Notes under the pieces: model-generated
The model's database searches: none
What the model was told of the DNA's origin: nothing
What the model saw: the letters and a program-made list of their open reading frames with translations, nothing else
Shown: positions 1 through 13,117 of the stretch, piece after piece
Layout: the number at the start of each line of letters is the position of its first letter
Numbering within the stretch: the first letter of the stretch is position 1
Made by a program: the position numbers and the translations under genes
Source: Abelmoschus esculentus
Lineage: Eukaryota; Streptophyta; Magnoliopsida; Malvales; Malvaceae
Direction of reading: 5' to 3'
Assembly: GCA_035048815.1 (NCBI GenBank)
Contig: JAUCBN010000055.1
Coordinates: 11,567,501 to 11,631,500, forward strand
DNA: 64,000 nucleotides

Positions 1-2700
1 AATTTTAATTAAATTTTAAATAAGACAATATATATTTAAATTTTAAAAGTAATATTATTAAGATATGTAGCAATAAATCTTAAATATTGATTATAAAATA
101 AATACTTTATTCCTCCCACTCAAAATTTCTCTTATTATTTTTTTAAATTTTGAACCTTCATTAAATAAAATCTATTATTAATAAAAATGTAAAAAAATTT
201 ATATACTTTAAAAACCTCCGATAAAATACTTATAAAATATATTATATAAATTTTAATTTTTAAAATATTTAATGCCAAAGCTTAAAAATTTTAATTATTA
301 AAAAAATAATAAAAACAATAAAGGTATAATAATAGGGTGACTTAATGATGTTATCATATCATCATGAGTAAGGCCAACAGAACCTAAAAGTCCACTCTAA
401 ACAAAGTAAATTCCAAATAAAAGAATCTAAAATATATATATAAATATCGAAATTCGAATTTTTAACTTATTTAAATCATATTTATGTTATAACTACGTAT
501 ACGATTCGAAACTCAGCATCCATAAATAATAATTTTTTGTTTCTCACAAATAATGGGTTCCAAAACCTGAGTGGTAATGAAAATCTATGTCCATCAAAGG
601 AGGGACAACATATGTCCTTGTATGCACACTCTTCCCCCTCATGGAAAACAAACCAAAGATACAACCAAAAACCCCACTTTTACATCGCAATCACACAATA
701 TTGTCCACCCATATATTTTTACCCCAGTACGAATCATCTTACTCAGCGGTTAAGGAAACGATTATTATTCTTAGAGATCATAGGTTCGAATACCAGTATT
801 ATAGCACAGTAATTGAGCGATCAATTTTCAATGATTAAAAATATACTTTAGAACATATACTATTATAACCATTGTAACTGATTCAAAATATATATAACCT
901 AATTTTTAATGTAAAAATAATAATTTGGTCAAATTCCGTTACGGTAATAATCTTTGTCAGGAAGTTAAGTTATAAAGTGGTGGGGTCTTACTAGCACCAT
1001 GGAGGAAGAAGAAAGAAAACAAAAGCCTGCACTCTGCATGTGGTCGGTTTATGCTTCTTTAGTGTGGACAAGATCTAGCACCATACATCATGATCTCTAG
1101 AGTTCAATCTTGACCCTTCATAGTCATTGAATTGCTCATCCAATGGCTCATATTTATTCTTCTCAAATGACCCATTGTTGTTGTGAAGCATATAATATAT
1201 GTAACCATAAGCTTTAGTGTTTCACTTTATAGTTGGGAAGTAACTAGAAATGATAAGGCTTGGGAAAAGCAGCAAACTGATGGGGGGAAAAGGTAAATTT
1301 TGACATAGATTCATGCATTGCCAAAGTCCACATACAAAGAATCAACGGGTTGGTCCAAATAATAACTATTTTAATATTATTGAAGTATATCTTGAGTTTG
1401 AGAATTTATGTATATGAAGAAATTTATTAAAAGACTCATCTATTAAAATCAGATGTATTACACGAATTAATCTAGATTAATCAGGATAAAACATTGACAC
1501 TGAGAGGGCAACTAAAAGAAATCCACATACAAAGAAACTTCCCTATAGCCTTTATAAAAGTTGGTGAAAACTACATGAAAAAATAGTAATTTTTTCTTAC
1601 TATATGTTATATGAATCAAATCATGACCATTCAAATCTAACATTATTGTTCATTAGATGCATGCATGGTTCGAATTATAATAATATAAAGGATTAACGAA
1701 GGGATTTTTTTGAATCAACTACAATAATTATAATAATATATGTTTTATACATTAATCGTTCGAACTTCTGACCTTCAGAAATAATAATCATTCCCTAAAT
1801 CATTAAGGTAAAATGATTCGTTCATCAAATTTTTTTCCTAAACAAATAATAAAAAGAATCAAGGCAGACCAATTAAATAATCCAATATATTTGCCGAAAG
1901 AGCCTAAATGTCATGTATCTTTGACTTAACCATATGGTATACAAAATAAATTAATAATAAAATATCGTAATCCGAGAATCGAATTAATACAATTGTTAAT
2001 CATATAATATACACATAAAATAAATTTTATGATATGAGGAATGTATTCCCTTGAAAAATAAGTAAATATAAAAGAAGTTAGGTGTAGGAGATTGGTCCAT
2101 TCAATGGACCAACCGTCATTAAAATAACCAAACAACAAAACGGAAATTTTATTAACAAGGGCCACCCAACTTGTTGAGATTTTTTAAAATATTGAATATC
2201 TCATTAAAAAAAATTATAATTCGGATATATCAGGATATAATCTGAATAGTAAAAAGGATATCATCACTCGAACGATATTCACCCAAAATTTATAATAATT
2301 AATGGATTAGTTTTTAAATTTGAATTACATATAAAAATTATGAAGAAATTCATATGCATATTTTATATTGTTATAAAAATCCTTTTAAATTGAATCAAAT
2401 ACTGTCAATAATCTCTAGAGCATGCGATTAAAAGCTCTTAGTTGACCTCTCTCTCCCTAGGTTGCACCCATTAGGAGCAAATTTTAGGAATTGTTCAAAA
2501 AAAATTAAACCAATTACTACCTTAACATTATAAATATTTATAATTAAATTTGAACAAAAGCTTGAATAACTCGACTTGAATTTTTTTTAAATAAAATAGA
2601 ATTTATAAATTTAAATAACTCAAAATTTTTATACTCGACTTAAGTTGACTCGATAAAAAAAAAAGCTTTGACCCACTACTGGTCTTTGTTTTGAGCACTT
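1..2700. other. AT-rich intergenic region
   Basis: No long open frame or recognisable exon was found. The stretch is strongly AT-rich with many short A/T runs. The only structured item is a tRNA-derived SINE-like copy near 735-888. A 33-codon frame starting at 1000 (ATG in a good context, rich in Glu and Lys) has no recognisable product and I do not call it. Confidence 0.6.
735..888 (+). mobile_element. tRNA-derived SINE-like copy (degenerate)
   Basis: An A-box-like stretch (TACTCAGCGGTTAAG, 740-754) is followed about 30 bases later by a B-box (GGTTCGAATACC, 783-794), the internal Pol III promoter of tRNA genes. No tRNA cloverleaf continues around it. The body resembles the copy at 39416-39580, including the block TGAGCGATCAAT and the end near GTAACTGATTC. 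That shared tRNA-unrelated body is what marks both as a SINE family. No clear target duplication is visible here, so this copy looks older. Confidence 0.55.
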
Positions 2701-2748
2701 GGCTCTCTCTTTTTATATTGGAGGTCTCTTCCAAAACCCACTTTCCTC

Positions 2749-2757
2749 TATATAAAG
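2749..2757 (+). promoter_or_regulatory. TATA box of the MIR393 transcript
   Basis: TATATAAAG lies about 100 bases before the miR393 hairpin, followed by a purine-rich GAA/AAG leader. Position and sequence suit a Pol II promoter of the pri-miRNA. The transcription start is inferred. Confidence 0.6.
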
Positions 2758-2848
2758 AAAGATAGAAAAGAAGAAGAAAGAAAGAAGAAAGGTGTCTTTG
2801 AGAAAGCTATTATGAGCTTTGTGGTCAGCTGGTTAAACACTGCCAAGT

Positions 2849-2975
2849 ACCAGAGGAAGCATCCAAAGGGATCGCATTGATCCTTTATTTTTCAACCCTT
2901 CTTGTTTTCATTTTCCCCTTAGAAAAAAAAATCACAATTTTGGATCATGCTATCCCTTTGGATTCCTCCTCCGGT
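2849..2975 (+). ncRNA. MIR393: MIR393 precursor hairpin
   Basis: The 22-nt mature miR393 occupies 2862-2883 (begins TCCAAAGGGATC, ends CATTGATCC). The star strand lies at 2944-2964 (begins ATCATGCTATCC, ends TTTGGATT). The two pair with the offset expected of a Dicer-like product, and the stem continues outside them (GAGGAA with TTCCTC). The terminal loop is about 60 bases. miR393 is a conserved plant microRNA that directs cleavage of TIR1/AFB auxin-receptor mRNAs and so dampens auxin signalling; it is also linked to flagellin-induced immunity. A TATA box lies at 2749. Recognition rests on the known mature sequence, read directly here. Confidence 0.96.
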
Positions 2976-2983
2976 AGCTATAT

Positions 2984-5664
2984 ACATAAATGATGCGTAT
3001 TCGGGCAGCTTTCTCGTCTCGAAACCTCGGAGTTCGTCGGAAAAAAATGGCTTCGACATCCTCTCAGTATCATGTAAGTCATCGCCTTTGTTTTGCTGGG
3101 TTTTTTGGGGGGGTTTCAAAACTCTATGTTTTGCATGAGTTTTCTCTTAGGGTTTCCCCTCATGGTTTAGCAAAGTAATTAAGCTTAATTATTAGGGTTA
3201 AATGAGAGAAATCCCATGGTTAATTCAATCCCAAAAACCCTAGATTATGAACACACATATTGGATCTGATTTCGTGAAAATTAAATATTAATTTCCTTAA
3301 TTATTACTTTGGGTATTCATGCTCATTATGAATAAAACAGTGTCTATAATAAATAAAATGAAATCACCAAAATTTTAAATTTTAGTTTTTTATTATTATA
3401 TTTTAACACTTTTTGAAAGGTAACTTTTTTCCTTGGAAGTGATTACAAAATTATTTATTCAAATCATGAATTTATATATATATATATACCATTGCTAAGT
3501 TTAAGATGAAAAAAAAATAGTTGGATGAGAAGCTAGATCTTGTAAGTAATATTAAATATTTGAATTTTAATATTGTGAATATAACGAATTAAATTAAAAA
3601 ATTCATCCTAAATAGATTAACAGATCTTTGTAGTACCTGATTTAGAATGATCAATTAATATATCGAATATCGGTGATTATAACAAAAAAATCTAGTGGCC
3701 TAAAATCAAGGCTCTAAATCATATGCTTAATTGGCTTTAAGTAGGATCCAAGGTAACGAAAGATTAGTATTTTAAATATTACAATTAAAAAAAATGAAAT
3801 TCCACTTTGGGGGCCATATTGAGTGTCCTAAAGGTAAAGGAATCACCCACATGCATGTGATGCCAGACCCTTAAACTTTGCTTGAAGATGGTAACTCATA
3901 TTTTTATACTATATTATTACATCATAATTTGTGTTATATAGAGTTTTGAAATGCCTATATATACAATTACATTGATGTTTCTCTGGTATAATTATTGGTA
4001 TTTTATTTATTTATCGATTAATTCAGATCGAATTTAATTTATTTTTTATTTTACTTTAATTTTATTGACCCTCCAAGCATATGATCCCAACATTCTAATA
4101 TCTTTTTATATACCTGTTATCTCTTTTGTCACATGGCCCCCCAAATATTAACTACCCATTTAATTTGCTCAATAACTCCACCCATTGAAGACATTTGTAT
4201 GTATCAACAAACTTTAATTAATTATGAATTATTATATCGGTTAGTTGATTTAAATAGAATAAGGTATCAGATTATTTAAGTTATGAGTTTAAATTATAAT
4301 ATTATAAATAGAATGAATTAAATTAAGAGGATCACTCTATAATAAGCCTCTCAATACTCGGTCCGTATTAATCAACTAATGATTTAGTATCGATGATTAT
4401 ACTAAAATTAAGGGGAAAATCCCCTTAAATGAAAGAACTAGAAAATATTGTATTTCGAAAGAGTATTTAAACTCAAACATTGAAGATGTTATTATTAAAA
4501 AGAATAATCACGAATTATAAAATCATAAAAATATATTAATTCTGTAAAAATATATACTTAACCTTTCACGATATTGAACTCAACAAGTGGTTTTAATGAA
4601 AAATGAGTTTAAAATGAATGAATACTCGTTTTTTTGCCTTTAAATCAAAGGATGTTGAGCGTATTAGCATGCTTAAATCTATTTTTTTCATAATGTACCA
4701 ATGATATATCAATCGAACTAGATTTAATCGAGAACAAAATAATTAAAAACTTCACTATTAAAAAACATGATGGTCTGCTGAAATAATTTTTTTTTTAAAA
4801 TAGAAAAAAAAAATGAACTTTTTGAAATAAAATTGAAAGTGGTAAGAAAAATATTGGGTCCTGATGGTTTTCAGAAAAGAATTGTTTGGGACATTAGAGT
4901 TTGTCCTTTGAATGTGAAATGTGTAGTTCTAATGTCTCCTCTTTGGACTACACAAATTTATATCAAGGACAAATAAAACTGACAAAATTAACCATGTATA
5001 CATATAATATATATAATATTTCGTATATAATATTGTTTTTGAAAATTAATCGCATTTACTTTTAAATCTAGTTAAATTTATGTATATTTGTAAATTAAAT
5101 TATTTAAATTCGAATTATCTAAATAAAATATTTTATATGTATTTAAGTATTAAAAACAACACCCATTTTATATATCATTGTGTCTCTAAGATCAAAGATA
5201 AAGATATATGAATGTGAGGAGGGGCAATCGCCTCCACCCCTATTTTTTTATTTAATTTTTTTAAAATTATTCTTTTATAAATTTATCTTCCTATTTTAAA
5301 ATATTTATATTTTGTCTTTAATCCCAAATTTTTTATCTACTAAAAAAATAAATCGAACTCTTAACCATCGATATGGAATCACTTGATCACAAAACAATAA
5401 TATCATATTATAAGGTATTTTTGTTAGCCAAAGGAAAATAAAATAAAGCCTAGTGGTATATACATAAATACAAGTATTACATATTCTTGGGCTTACCTGC
5501 CATATGGATTTAGGGCTAAATCTGTACGGCCCAATTTGTAGGCGTTTATAATAAATTACAATAGATGCTTTTAAACTATGATTTAGGTCTTAAATTAGAC
5601 TTTGAATTTTAAAATATTTTAATTAGGTCCTAGAAGTATCAATCGGTTTCTTACTTCAACATAA
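2984..5664. other. AT-rich intergenic region
   Basis: The downstream part of the pri-miR393 transcript probably extends into the first few hundred bases. Beyond that I see only AT-rich sequence with simple repeats such as the TA run near 3473-3489, and no exon-like frame. Confidence 0.5.
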
Positions 5665-5671
5665 TCATGAA

Positions 5672-5860
5672 CAAGGACGGAACCAAGTTAATAGTGGGAG
5701 GGGATCTTGTCTCTCCCAAAGTTTTTTATATAATTAAATTTAATTTTTTTTTAATTTAAATAATAATAAAATAAGATTTTTATCCCTCTCAAATTTTAGA
5801 TTTAAATGTTTGATAAACTTTTTTTTTCCTCTTAATGTTCGATCTTAGGTCCATCCCTGG
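5672..5860. mobile_element. Small MITE-like element with 7-bp flanking repeat
   Basis: The element starts CAAGGACGGAACC and ends TTAGGTCCATCCCTGG, imperfect inverted termini. It is flanked by the direct repeat TCATGAA at 5665-5671 and 5861-5867. Its interior (a GGGAGGGG ... CTCCCAAA block followed by an ATATAATTAAATTT tract) resembles the larger element at 21936-22322, so both belong to one non-autonomous family. There is no coding capacity. Confidence 0.6.
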
Positions 5861-6259
5861 TCATGAATATAATCTTAAAATTAATTGAACTCTTGATTAA
5901 TTTGGATTAACTTGCGTCATACATCTAATTATGATGAATGAACTTTTTAATAATATTTTACATTTAATCTCGAGACTTAAGCGAAACCAAATATACATAA
6001 AACTTTTTAAAATACCCTTAAATAACTATTGTTTCATTTTAATTCAACAAAATAAGCCTTAATTTGCAAAATTTAAAAAGAGATTTCATAATACAATAAG
6101 ATTTGGTCGTTTAAAGCAGTTCCATAATCCAAAAATGGAACCTTTTCGCCAACTGCTCAATGCTTGAATGTTGAAGCCCTTTGAATTTGGATCCTTTATA
6201 ACTTCTCACCCTCTCTTTTTCTCCAGGAAAAAAAAAAACAGTAAAAATCCCAAGAAAAA

Positions 6260-7121
6260 ATGGGAACAAAAATGGCTACATTTCTCATTCAAAGCTACCA
6301 TTGCTCCATTAGTCTTCAAATATACATTGCTCCATTAGTCTTCAAATATTCATCTTCCTACTCTTTACAGCGAACTCTATTGCCATTTTCGCTCATCAAG
6401 CCGTTGAAAACAACCCCAACTTCGATCCCCACGTTTCCCACTTCATGCCCGGGTTGAGAATGGAAGCTCGAGCATTCCTCTCACGCGCCGAGTTCCGGGA
6501 TTCTGTTGCTGGACAAGCCCTTCAAGTTCATGGAGGAAAGGAATTCTTGTAAATCGATGTCATTTTCGACTGAGTTCTCGTTTTCATTGTCTCCCGGTAA
6601 TGCTGATGGTTTAGCTTTGGTGTTTGTATCTAATGGTTTTGGTTCATGGTTTCAGGGTCAATGATCATTTGGTCTTTCTGGTGAAAACTTGTTTCTGGGT
6701 ATTGAATTTGATACTAAAGAAGATAAAAAGTTGGTGACTTTAATGCAAATCATGTCGGAATCGATGTTGGAAGTCTTGAATCTGTTAAAGTTTGCAATTT
6801 GTCACCTTTGAATTTGGTGTTGAACAATGGGGAGACATTGAAATCTTGGGTTGATTATGACTCGAGCTCTAAGCTTTTGCAAGTTAGATTGAGTAAATTC
6901 GATTAGGAGAAACAGGGTTTTCTGCATTTACATTCTTAGCAGGGTTGATTTTCGGGACCGGTTGTGGAGCCTTGTTCATGTTTGTGATTCTGTTTATATG
7001 GGCAATTCTAGTTAGTAGGCACACAGAGTTCCCGGTGAAGATTCAAGCAAATCCCGATGAGTTCAGGTACGATAAAGTCGATGTGATTGTAGAGAAGAAC
7101 ACTCAATTCGATACGAATTAG
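6260..7121 (+). pseudogene. L-type (legume) lectin-domain membrane protein pseudogene
   Basis: Successive frames encode pieces of an L-type lectin domain: FSFSLSPGNADGLALVFVSN, then FGLSGENLFLGIEFDTKED, then HVGIDVGSLESV and LVLNNGETLKSWVDYD. These match the carbohydrate-binding beta-sandwich of plant legume-like lectins. A hydrophobic membrane segment (AGLIFGTGCGALFMFVILF) and a short cytoplasmic tail ending at 7121 follow, so the ancestor was a membrane-anchored lectin without an obvious kinase domain. Stops and frame changes (near 6550, 6663, 6760, 6905) break the gene. A 24-base duplication near the start (6300-6323 and 6326-6349) has also rearranged the N-terminus. The family call is good; the exact ancestor is uncertain. 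Confidence 0.75.
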
Positions 7122-8440
7122 CATATGGAACTTATGTAAATTTATGTATTTTGTTTTTGTGCATTGTTTTGTATGTATGAACTGCAATGCATTGTACTCA
7201 TAGCTTCTTGCTGTAGAACATTATGATATATGAAAACCTTAATTCTTCTATCAGCGATGTTGTTGCTTGGATCGATTGCTTCTAAATGCAATATATGTTG
7301 CTTTGATTTGATTCGAATCGTTACACTTGTTTAAGTTGAAGTTAATCTATTCTGAGCATTGTTCTTGTCCATGTTTTTCAATGTTGCTGTTCTTGTTGTT
7401 GTCACTAACTTAAGTCTTGTCTTGTTATGCATTGTTTTGTATATGAATCTGAATATTATGATGTATATGAATATATCCCTTACTGCTTCTATTCGAAATT
7501 TGTTTGCTTGGATCGAAAGCATTCTCCGAAATGCCGACTCGAGTTGAATCTTTATATAATTCTTCGAGTTCAAGAATCGTTCTGCAACATGTAATGCTTC
7601 ATATGAAAAGTTCATAATCTATGGATTTTAGTCCATACATCCGAATCTATCGAATAGGCCGGAGGTTTATCCGAATCATTAACTCGAGGTTAGGTTGAAT
7701 ATGAAATAGATTGTTAACTGTCACTAACTTAAGGACATCATGGCCACTATTTTAGTGAATTGGAGTTTGACCACTAAACTGTTAGGGACCTAACCTGCCA
7801 TTAGACACAAAAGTTTAAGGGTAGGGATCTAAAATTTTGAAGGGTTAAAAGATATATATGTATATAAAAGTATATATGTTATCATTGTTTTAACTTATAA
7901 TTGTATAGTTCTTGAAATGATTAAATTGAAATTTTATCATTTAAAGGGCTGAAGTGCAATTTTACCACTGACTTCTTTTAAAACTTTGAAATTTGGAAGG
8001 ACTAAACTTTAAATTTTTGCATTGAATCCAAAACTCATTCAACAAAATTCAATATGTTTAATTTTAATCACACCAATGTTTTTTCTTGTAATTAGAGTTA
8101 ATTGCATCATATGTCCCAAACTATAACCTTCATTCAAAATTAGTCCTCAAACTTTTAATTATTCTACTTTCATCTTTAAACTACGATTCTATCCTAAGTT
8201 GATTCCTAAACTTTTGATTATTTCAATTTCAACCTTAAATTATAACTCTCATTTTAAATTTGTCCTCCAAACTTTTAAACATTATAATTTCATCATTAAA
8301 TTCTAACTATCATCCAAACCACCCTCAAATTATTAGTATATACTAATTATATTTTATTTTAATAGAATGTTATTAGTACAACTTCTCAATATTTTATTTA
8401 TTGATCGACTAATTTAATATTCCGTACTTCAAAGGCCGAA
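7122..8440. other. Intergenic region with ~60-bp imperfect tandem repeats
   Basis: No exon recognised. From about 8119 to 8330 a unit of roughly 60 bases is repeated three to four times imperfectly, each unit having an AAACTATAAC-like start and a CAAACTTTTAATTATT-like centre. The rest is unstructured AT-rich DNA. Confidence 0.5.
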
Positions 8441-8446
8441 AATACT

Positions 8447-8558
8447 AAGCCCAAAATTCACATGCGCGTGCACATATATACATTGGGCTTACCATACTTA
8501 AATTTGGGCCACCTTATATAAATTCCCTAAATCTTCTTCTCCCTTGTAATTAGGGTTT
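8447..8558 (+). promoter_or_regulatory. Site II motifs plus telo-box promoter of RPL35a
   Basis: Three site II elements (TGGGCY) are visible: reverse at 8447-8453 (AAGCCCA), forward at 8484-8489 (TGGGCT) and 8505-8510 (TGGGCC). A telo-box (reverse AAACCCTAA) lies at 8550-8558. In plants, site II elements with a telo-box are the hallmark of ribosomal-protein and translation-related promoters in dividing cells. Their place just before the RPL35a start fits that role exactly. Confidence 0.8.
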
Positions 8559-8642
8559 TAGGGTCTCCCTTTTGCCTTTGCAGGTTGCAGCAACCTTTAA
8601 GAATCCTAAGGAGTAAAGGCTTCAGCTTCCAAATCGGAGAAA

Positions 8643-9584
<942 letters not shown>

Positions 9585-9599
9585 GGTAATATAGATTTC

Positions 9600-11600
9600 C
9601 CTGTTTATGATCTTTCTTAGTTATTTGTTGGTTCCTTTTGATCTGGGTATAATGTCAAAATATGCTCCTAGTGTTTGACTGAATAGTCATTTAGAACACC
9701 ATTATTTCTTTTGAAGCAATTTAACCCTCGACGTTTTATCGATGTGTCATTTTGCAAAGCCAACATATTTGCATTGCCATGTAGGTTTTTCTGTCATTTC
9801 AAGTCGTTTACCGTTATTTGACTAACAATTTTCATCCGATGACTATTAAATCAAACGTTAGAGCATATTTTGGCATTGTGCCTTTGATTTGCTGGTTTAT
9901 ATTCGAGGAATGTACTTTTTCTGTTTTAAGATTTGTTGCTTGTTGCAAAAGTTGTTTAATGATGGTTTCAGTTTGCTTGTGATCTCTAAGTCATTTGTGA
10001 TTATTTGTTATAAGACCCTGGCATTAACTATTGGCTGTTTCCTTGGCCTTGCAAAAATAGCATAAACTTTTGTATGCCTCGTTGTTATGGTGATATTTAT
10101 CTTTCATTTAATGGTATCTTGCTCGTGAGAACATTATGATAACAAATTATGAAGATTTTCCTGTGTAGAATCAGAACATTTTGTCCTATCTCCATAACAT
10201 TGTAATTTCTTCTTGCAGTTGTCTCTAGATGCTTGACGACATTCGATTGATGACCCCAGTGACTCATGCCTTTTCACCAGGTTTTCACAAAACTGTCAAA
10301 ATGTAGTGCGTTTTTTGAACAGTTGTTTTGTTTCTTTGCGTCTCGGCATTTGTCTTTGACATTTCTGTTTCTTGACTTAGAATTTTTGGGTAATTAATTA
10401 TTTGTGAAACCGATTAGCAAGTTTTGATCTTCTTGGAGATTACATATCATTAGTTGTTAGCTTTAAAATTATTCAATAGGAATCTATCCTGTTTGCATTA
10501 GCCCCGATTCATGAAACTTCTGTTCAAAGTCCGATTCACACAGGTAAGATATATCGAATCAAGCATGGTAGTTTTTGAGTTTGATTTTCTTTTCATTTTA
10601 GTAGGTCATCATATACTTAAGTTTATTCAAACTCGTAACTGAGTTAACATCACATGCTTTCTCTTGAATTCGAGATTCTTGATTGTATATTCCAATTTTA
10701 ATGTTTCAACTTGAGTTTTTGTTGTAATGTAATTATTGCTAATCTATATCTAAAGGGAAATTGCAATATTAATCCAAGAAATATGGAACATTTATGATAA
10801 TAAGTTTATGATTCACCTATTTGATCTTCTTGGAGTGTGGCACACACAGACAAGAAGCATAGACTTGGAACACCAGGCTAAGATAACTCAAACATCGTTG
10901 GTCTTTTGTGTGTCGTTGGTGTTGGGGAACATCTCCCTGAGGTTCCTTGTCAATGTGGTATATATTCTGTGTGTGCGCTACGACGCGTTCTTCATGTCTG
11001 TTTTCACTTACCTGATGACGTTGAGGAGGGAAGCTTGGCTTACCTATGTTCCTGTCATCCCTGTTGTTACTGGTGTTATCATTGCCAATGTGGTATATAT
11101 TCTGTGTGAGAAAGCAATGTGTTATCATTTTCACCCTATGATGATACATTTCTCGTGTCCCGAAAAGCATGCCGGTCGCTTTTCTACATGATCTCGTCTG
11201 AAATCAAACATAAGTAATGTTTCCATTGATGAGTAATTACCCAACCAGAGATCCAGTGCTAAGTTAGAAGCCGAAAGCTTTATTTCGTCAATCGAATTTA
11301 TAGCCTAAAACCCTCTTGTTAGTAAAGCCTAGGAAGATCGTGTTTGAATTACTTCTTTGATCAATATTCGATTGCACAGTCCAACTATGGATTACTGGAC
11401 TAACCAATAGGACTCAATTTCACAAAAATAAAGTATCGAGACTGAATTTTAAATTTCAAAGTCTCATACAATGGAGAGCTCAGATGAAAATAAAGCATAC
11501 ACCCTTCCGCAGTCAATCCTAAACTTTTCCCGCAAAAAGTAACGAAATCAACTAACTTTCTTTTTCCCTTCCATTTTCCTTGACTTTCCTCCCAAACAGA
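9600..11600. other. Intergenic region; unrecognised frame with repeat near 10.8-11.2 kb
   Basis: The first 600 bases probably hold the RPL35a 3' UTR. Between 10808 and 11191 both strands are open for about 120 codons without family resemblance. A 23-base sequence (starting CAATGTGGTATATATTC) occurs at 10951-10973 and 11086-11108, 135 bases apart, suggesting a decayed tandem duplication rather than a gene. Confidence 0.45.
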
Positions 11601-11627
11601 AAAAAGAAAAAGTTAGAAGGAAGAACG

Positions 11628-12788
11628 ATGACTTCCTTACTATTCATTTCCCTCCTACTTTCCTTCATCACTTGCACCTCTTCCTTTCCGTCCATTGGAG
11701 TCACTTACTCATCCCCTTCCACCACCACCACAGCAGCAGCTGCAGCATCAAAACCTCCAACACCACCGGATAAGATATCCACCGCCATCACCGCCCAAAA
11801 TCCATGCAGTCCGCCTCCCAGACGCCGACACATCACTCATCAAAGCCTTCGCGTTCACAAACATTTCCCTTTTCCTATCCATCCCAAACCCTCTTCTTCC
11901 CGCCAACCGTTCCCTCGCACTTGCTTGGCTCTACAAACACGTACTCCCTTTCTACCCTCGTTCCAAAATCGCCCTCGTTTCCGTTGGAAACGCCGTACTC
12001 GATTCTGTCTCGGATGACGACTTCACCCCTTACTTGCTCCCGGGGATCAGGAACCTCCACTTGGCTCTCCATGAACTGGGCATAAAAAAATCTCGGTCTC
12101 CACCACATTCTCGTTCTTCTTCACTATCACCACTGCCTTCCTGCCGTCCTCCGCCAAGTTCCAACAGCCTGCCAGCGATCTAATCTTAAAACCCTTGCTC
12201 CAATTCTTGGAAGATACGAACTCTTCTTTCTAGATCAACCTTTACCCCTACAATCTATATAGCCTCAACAGCGAAATCCCGGTGGGATTCGCTTTGTTCC
12301 AAAACTACTCTTTCAATTTCCGGGACGATTTGGTCACGGGGGTGAGATATTTCAACCTGTTCGACATGATGGCAGATGCTGTCTTGACGTCGATGGCTGT
12401 GATGGGGTACGGGAGTATACATGTCGTCGTGTCGGAAACAGGATGGTCGAGCAGCGGAGGCAAAGCCGGAGAAGTCGAGGCCCATGCGGAGATGTATTTG
12501 AGAGGGTTGGTCAAGCATTTGAGTCAGGGATTGGCACACCATTGAAGAAAGATGGGGTGGCTGAGGTTTACGTTTATGAGCTGATGGATCATGAAAATGA
12601 CTGGAGATAAGCAAAGAGGGAGAAAATGGGGGATTTTATCGGAGAACATGACTCGAAAATACAACGTCGACATGTCCGATGGTGCTAAGAATTCTGGGTT
12701 TATGGTGATTTTCATGGCGTTCATCTTTGTTTTTGCCACTGTATGGGGGATTTTCTTGGCAATTCAAGATTTAGGAGTTGGAAATTGA
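11628..12788 (+). pseudogene. GH17 glucan endo-1,3-beta-glucosidase pseudogene
   Basis: The start at 11628 gives a signal peptide (MTSLLFISLLLSFITCTSSF) followed by SIGVTYS, the mature N-terminus typical of GH17. Later pieces are clear GH17: SLALAWLYKHVLPFYP, IALVSVGNAVLDS, INLYPYN, and the glutamate nucleophile motif VVVSETGWSSSG at about 12424-12460. The gene is broken by a frame change near 11795-11805, another in the A-run near 12085, a TAG at 12231-12233, a shift near 12530 and a stop after ENDWR. The tail (GFMVIFMAFIFVFATVWGIF) is hydrophobic, perhaps a former GPI-anchor signal. Functional relatives hydrolyse callose and fungal beta-1,3-glucan in the cell wall. With this many breaks an active enzyme is very unlikely. 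Confidence 0.85.
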
Positions 12789-13117
12789 AGATTCTTTCGA
12801 CATTGTTACTGGTTTGTTGTGGAAGAGATGATAAGTTTGGCTCTAGATCTTGATGTTCATATGGTTTTCTTCTTCATTTCACCATTTTCATTTTTTTTAG
12901 CTTTCATTGTTCTGTAAATCAAAGCAGAGTTGCCATTAATGGCGGCTGAGTTTAGTTTAAGCTCTTTTGAGGCCAATGTGATACGTTTGTTCATGTGGTA
13001 AATTGAAAGTTCCATTAAGAACAAGCTAGTTAAGGATCTACTGCTCATGTAGAAAGACTCGTGGCTGACATATATTCGAATGTTTATACTCATATAGGAT
13101 CGAATATATACACATAT

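Noticed and set aside
735..800. tRNA gene at the A-box/B-box pair
   Set aside because: The boxes are present but the acceptor stem and anticodon arm do not form, and the body continues as in the SINE copy at 39.4 kb.
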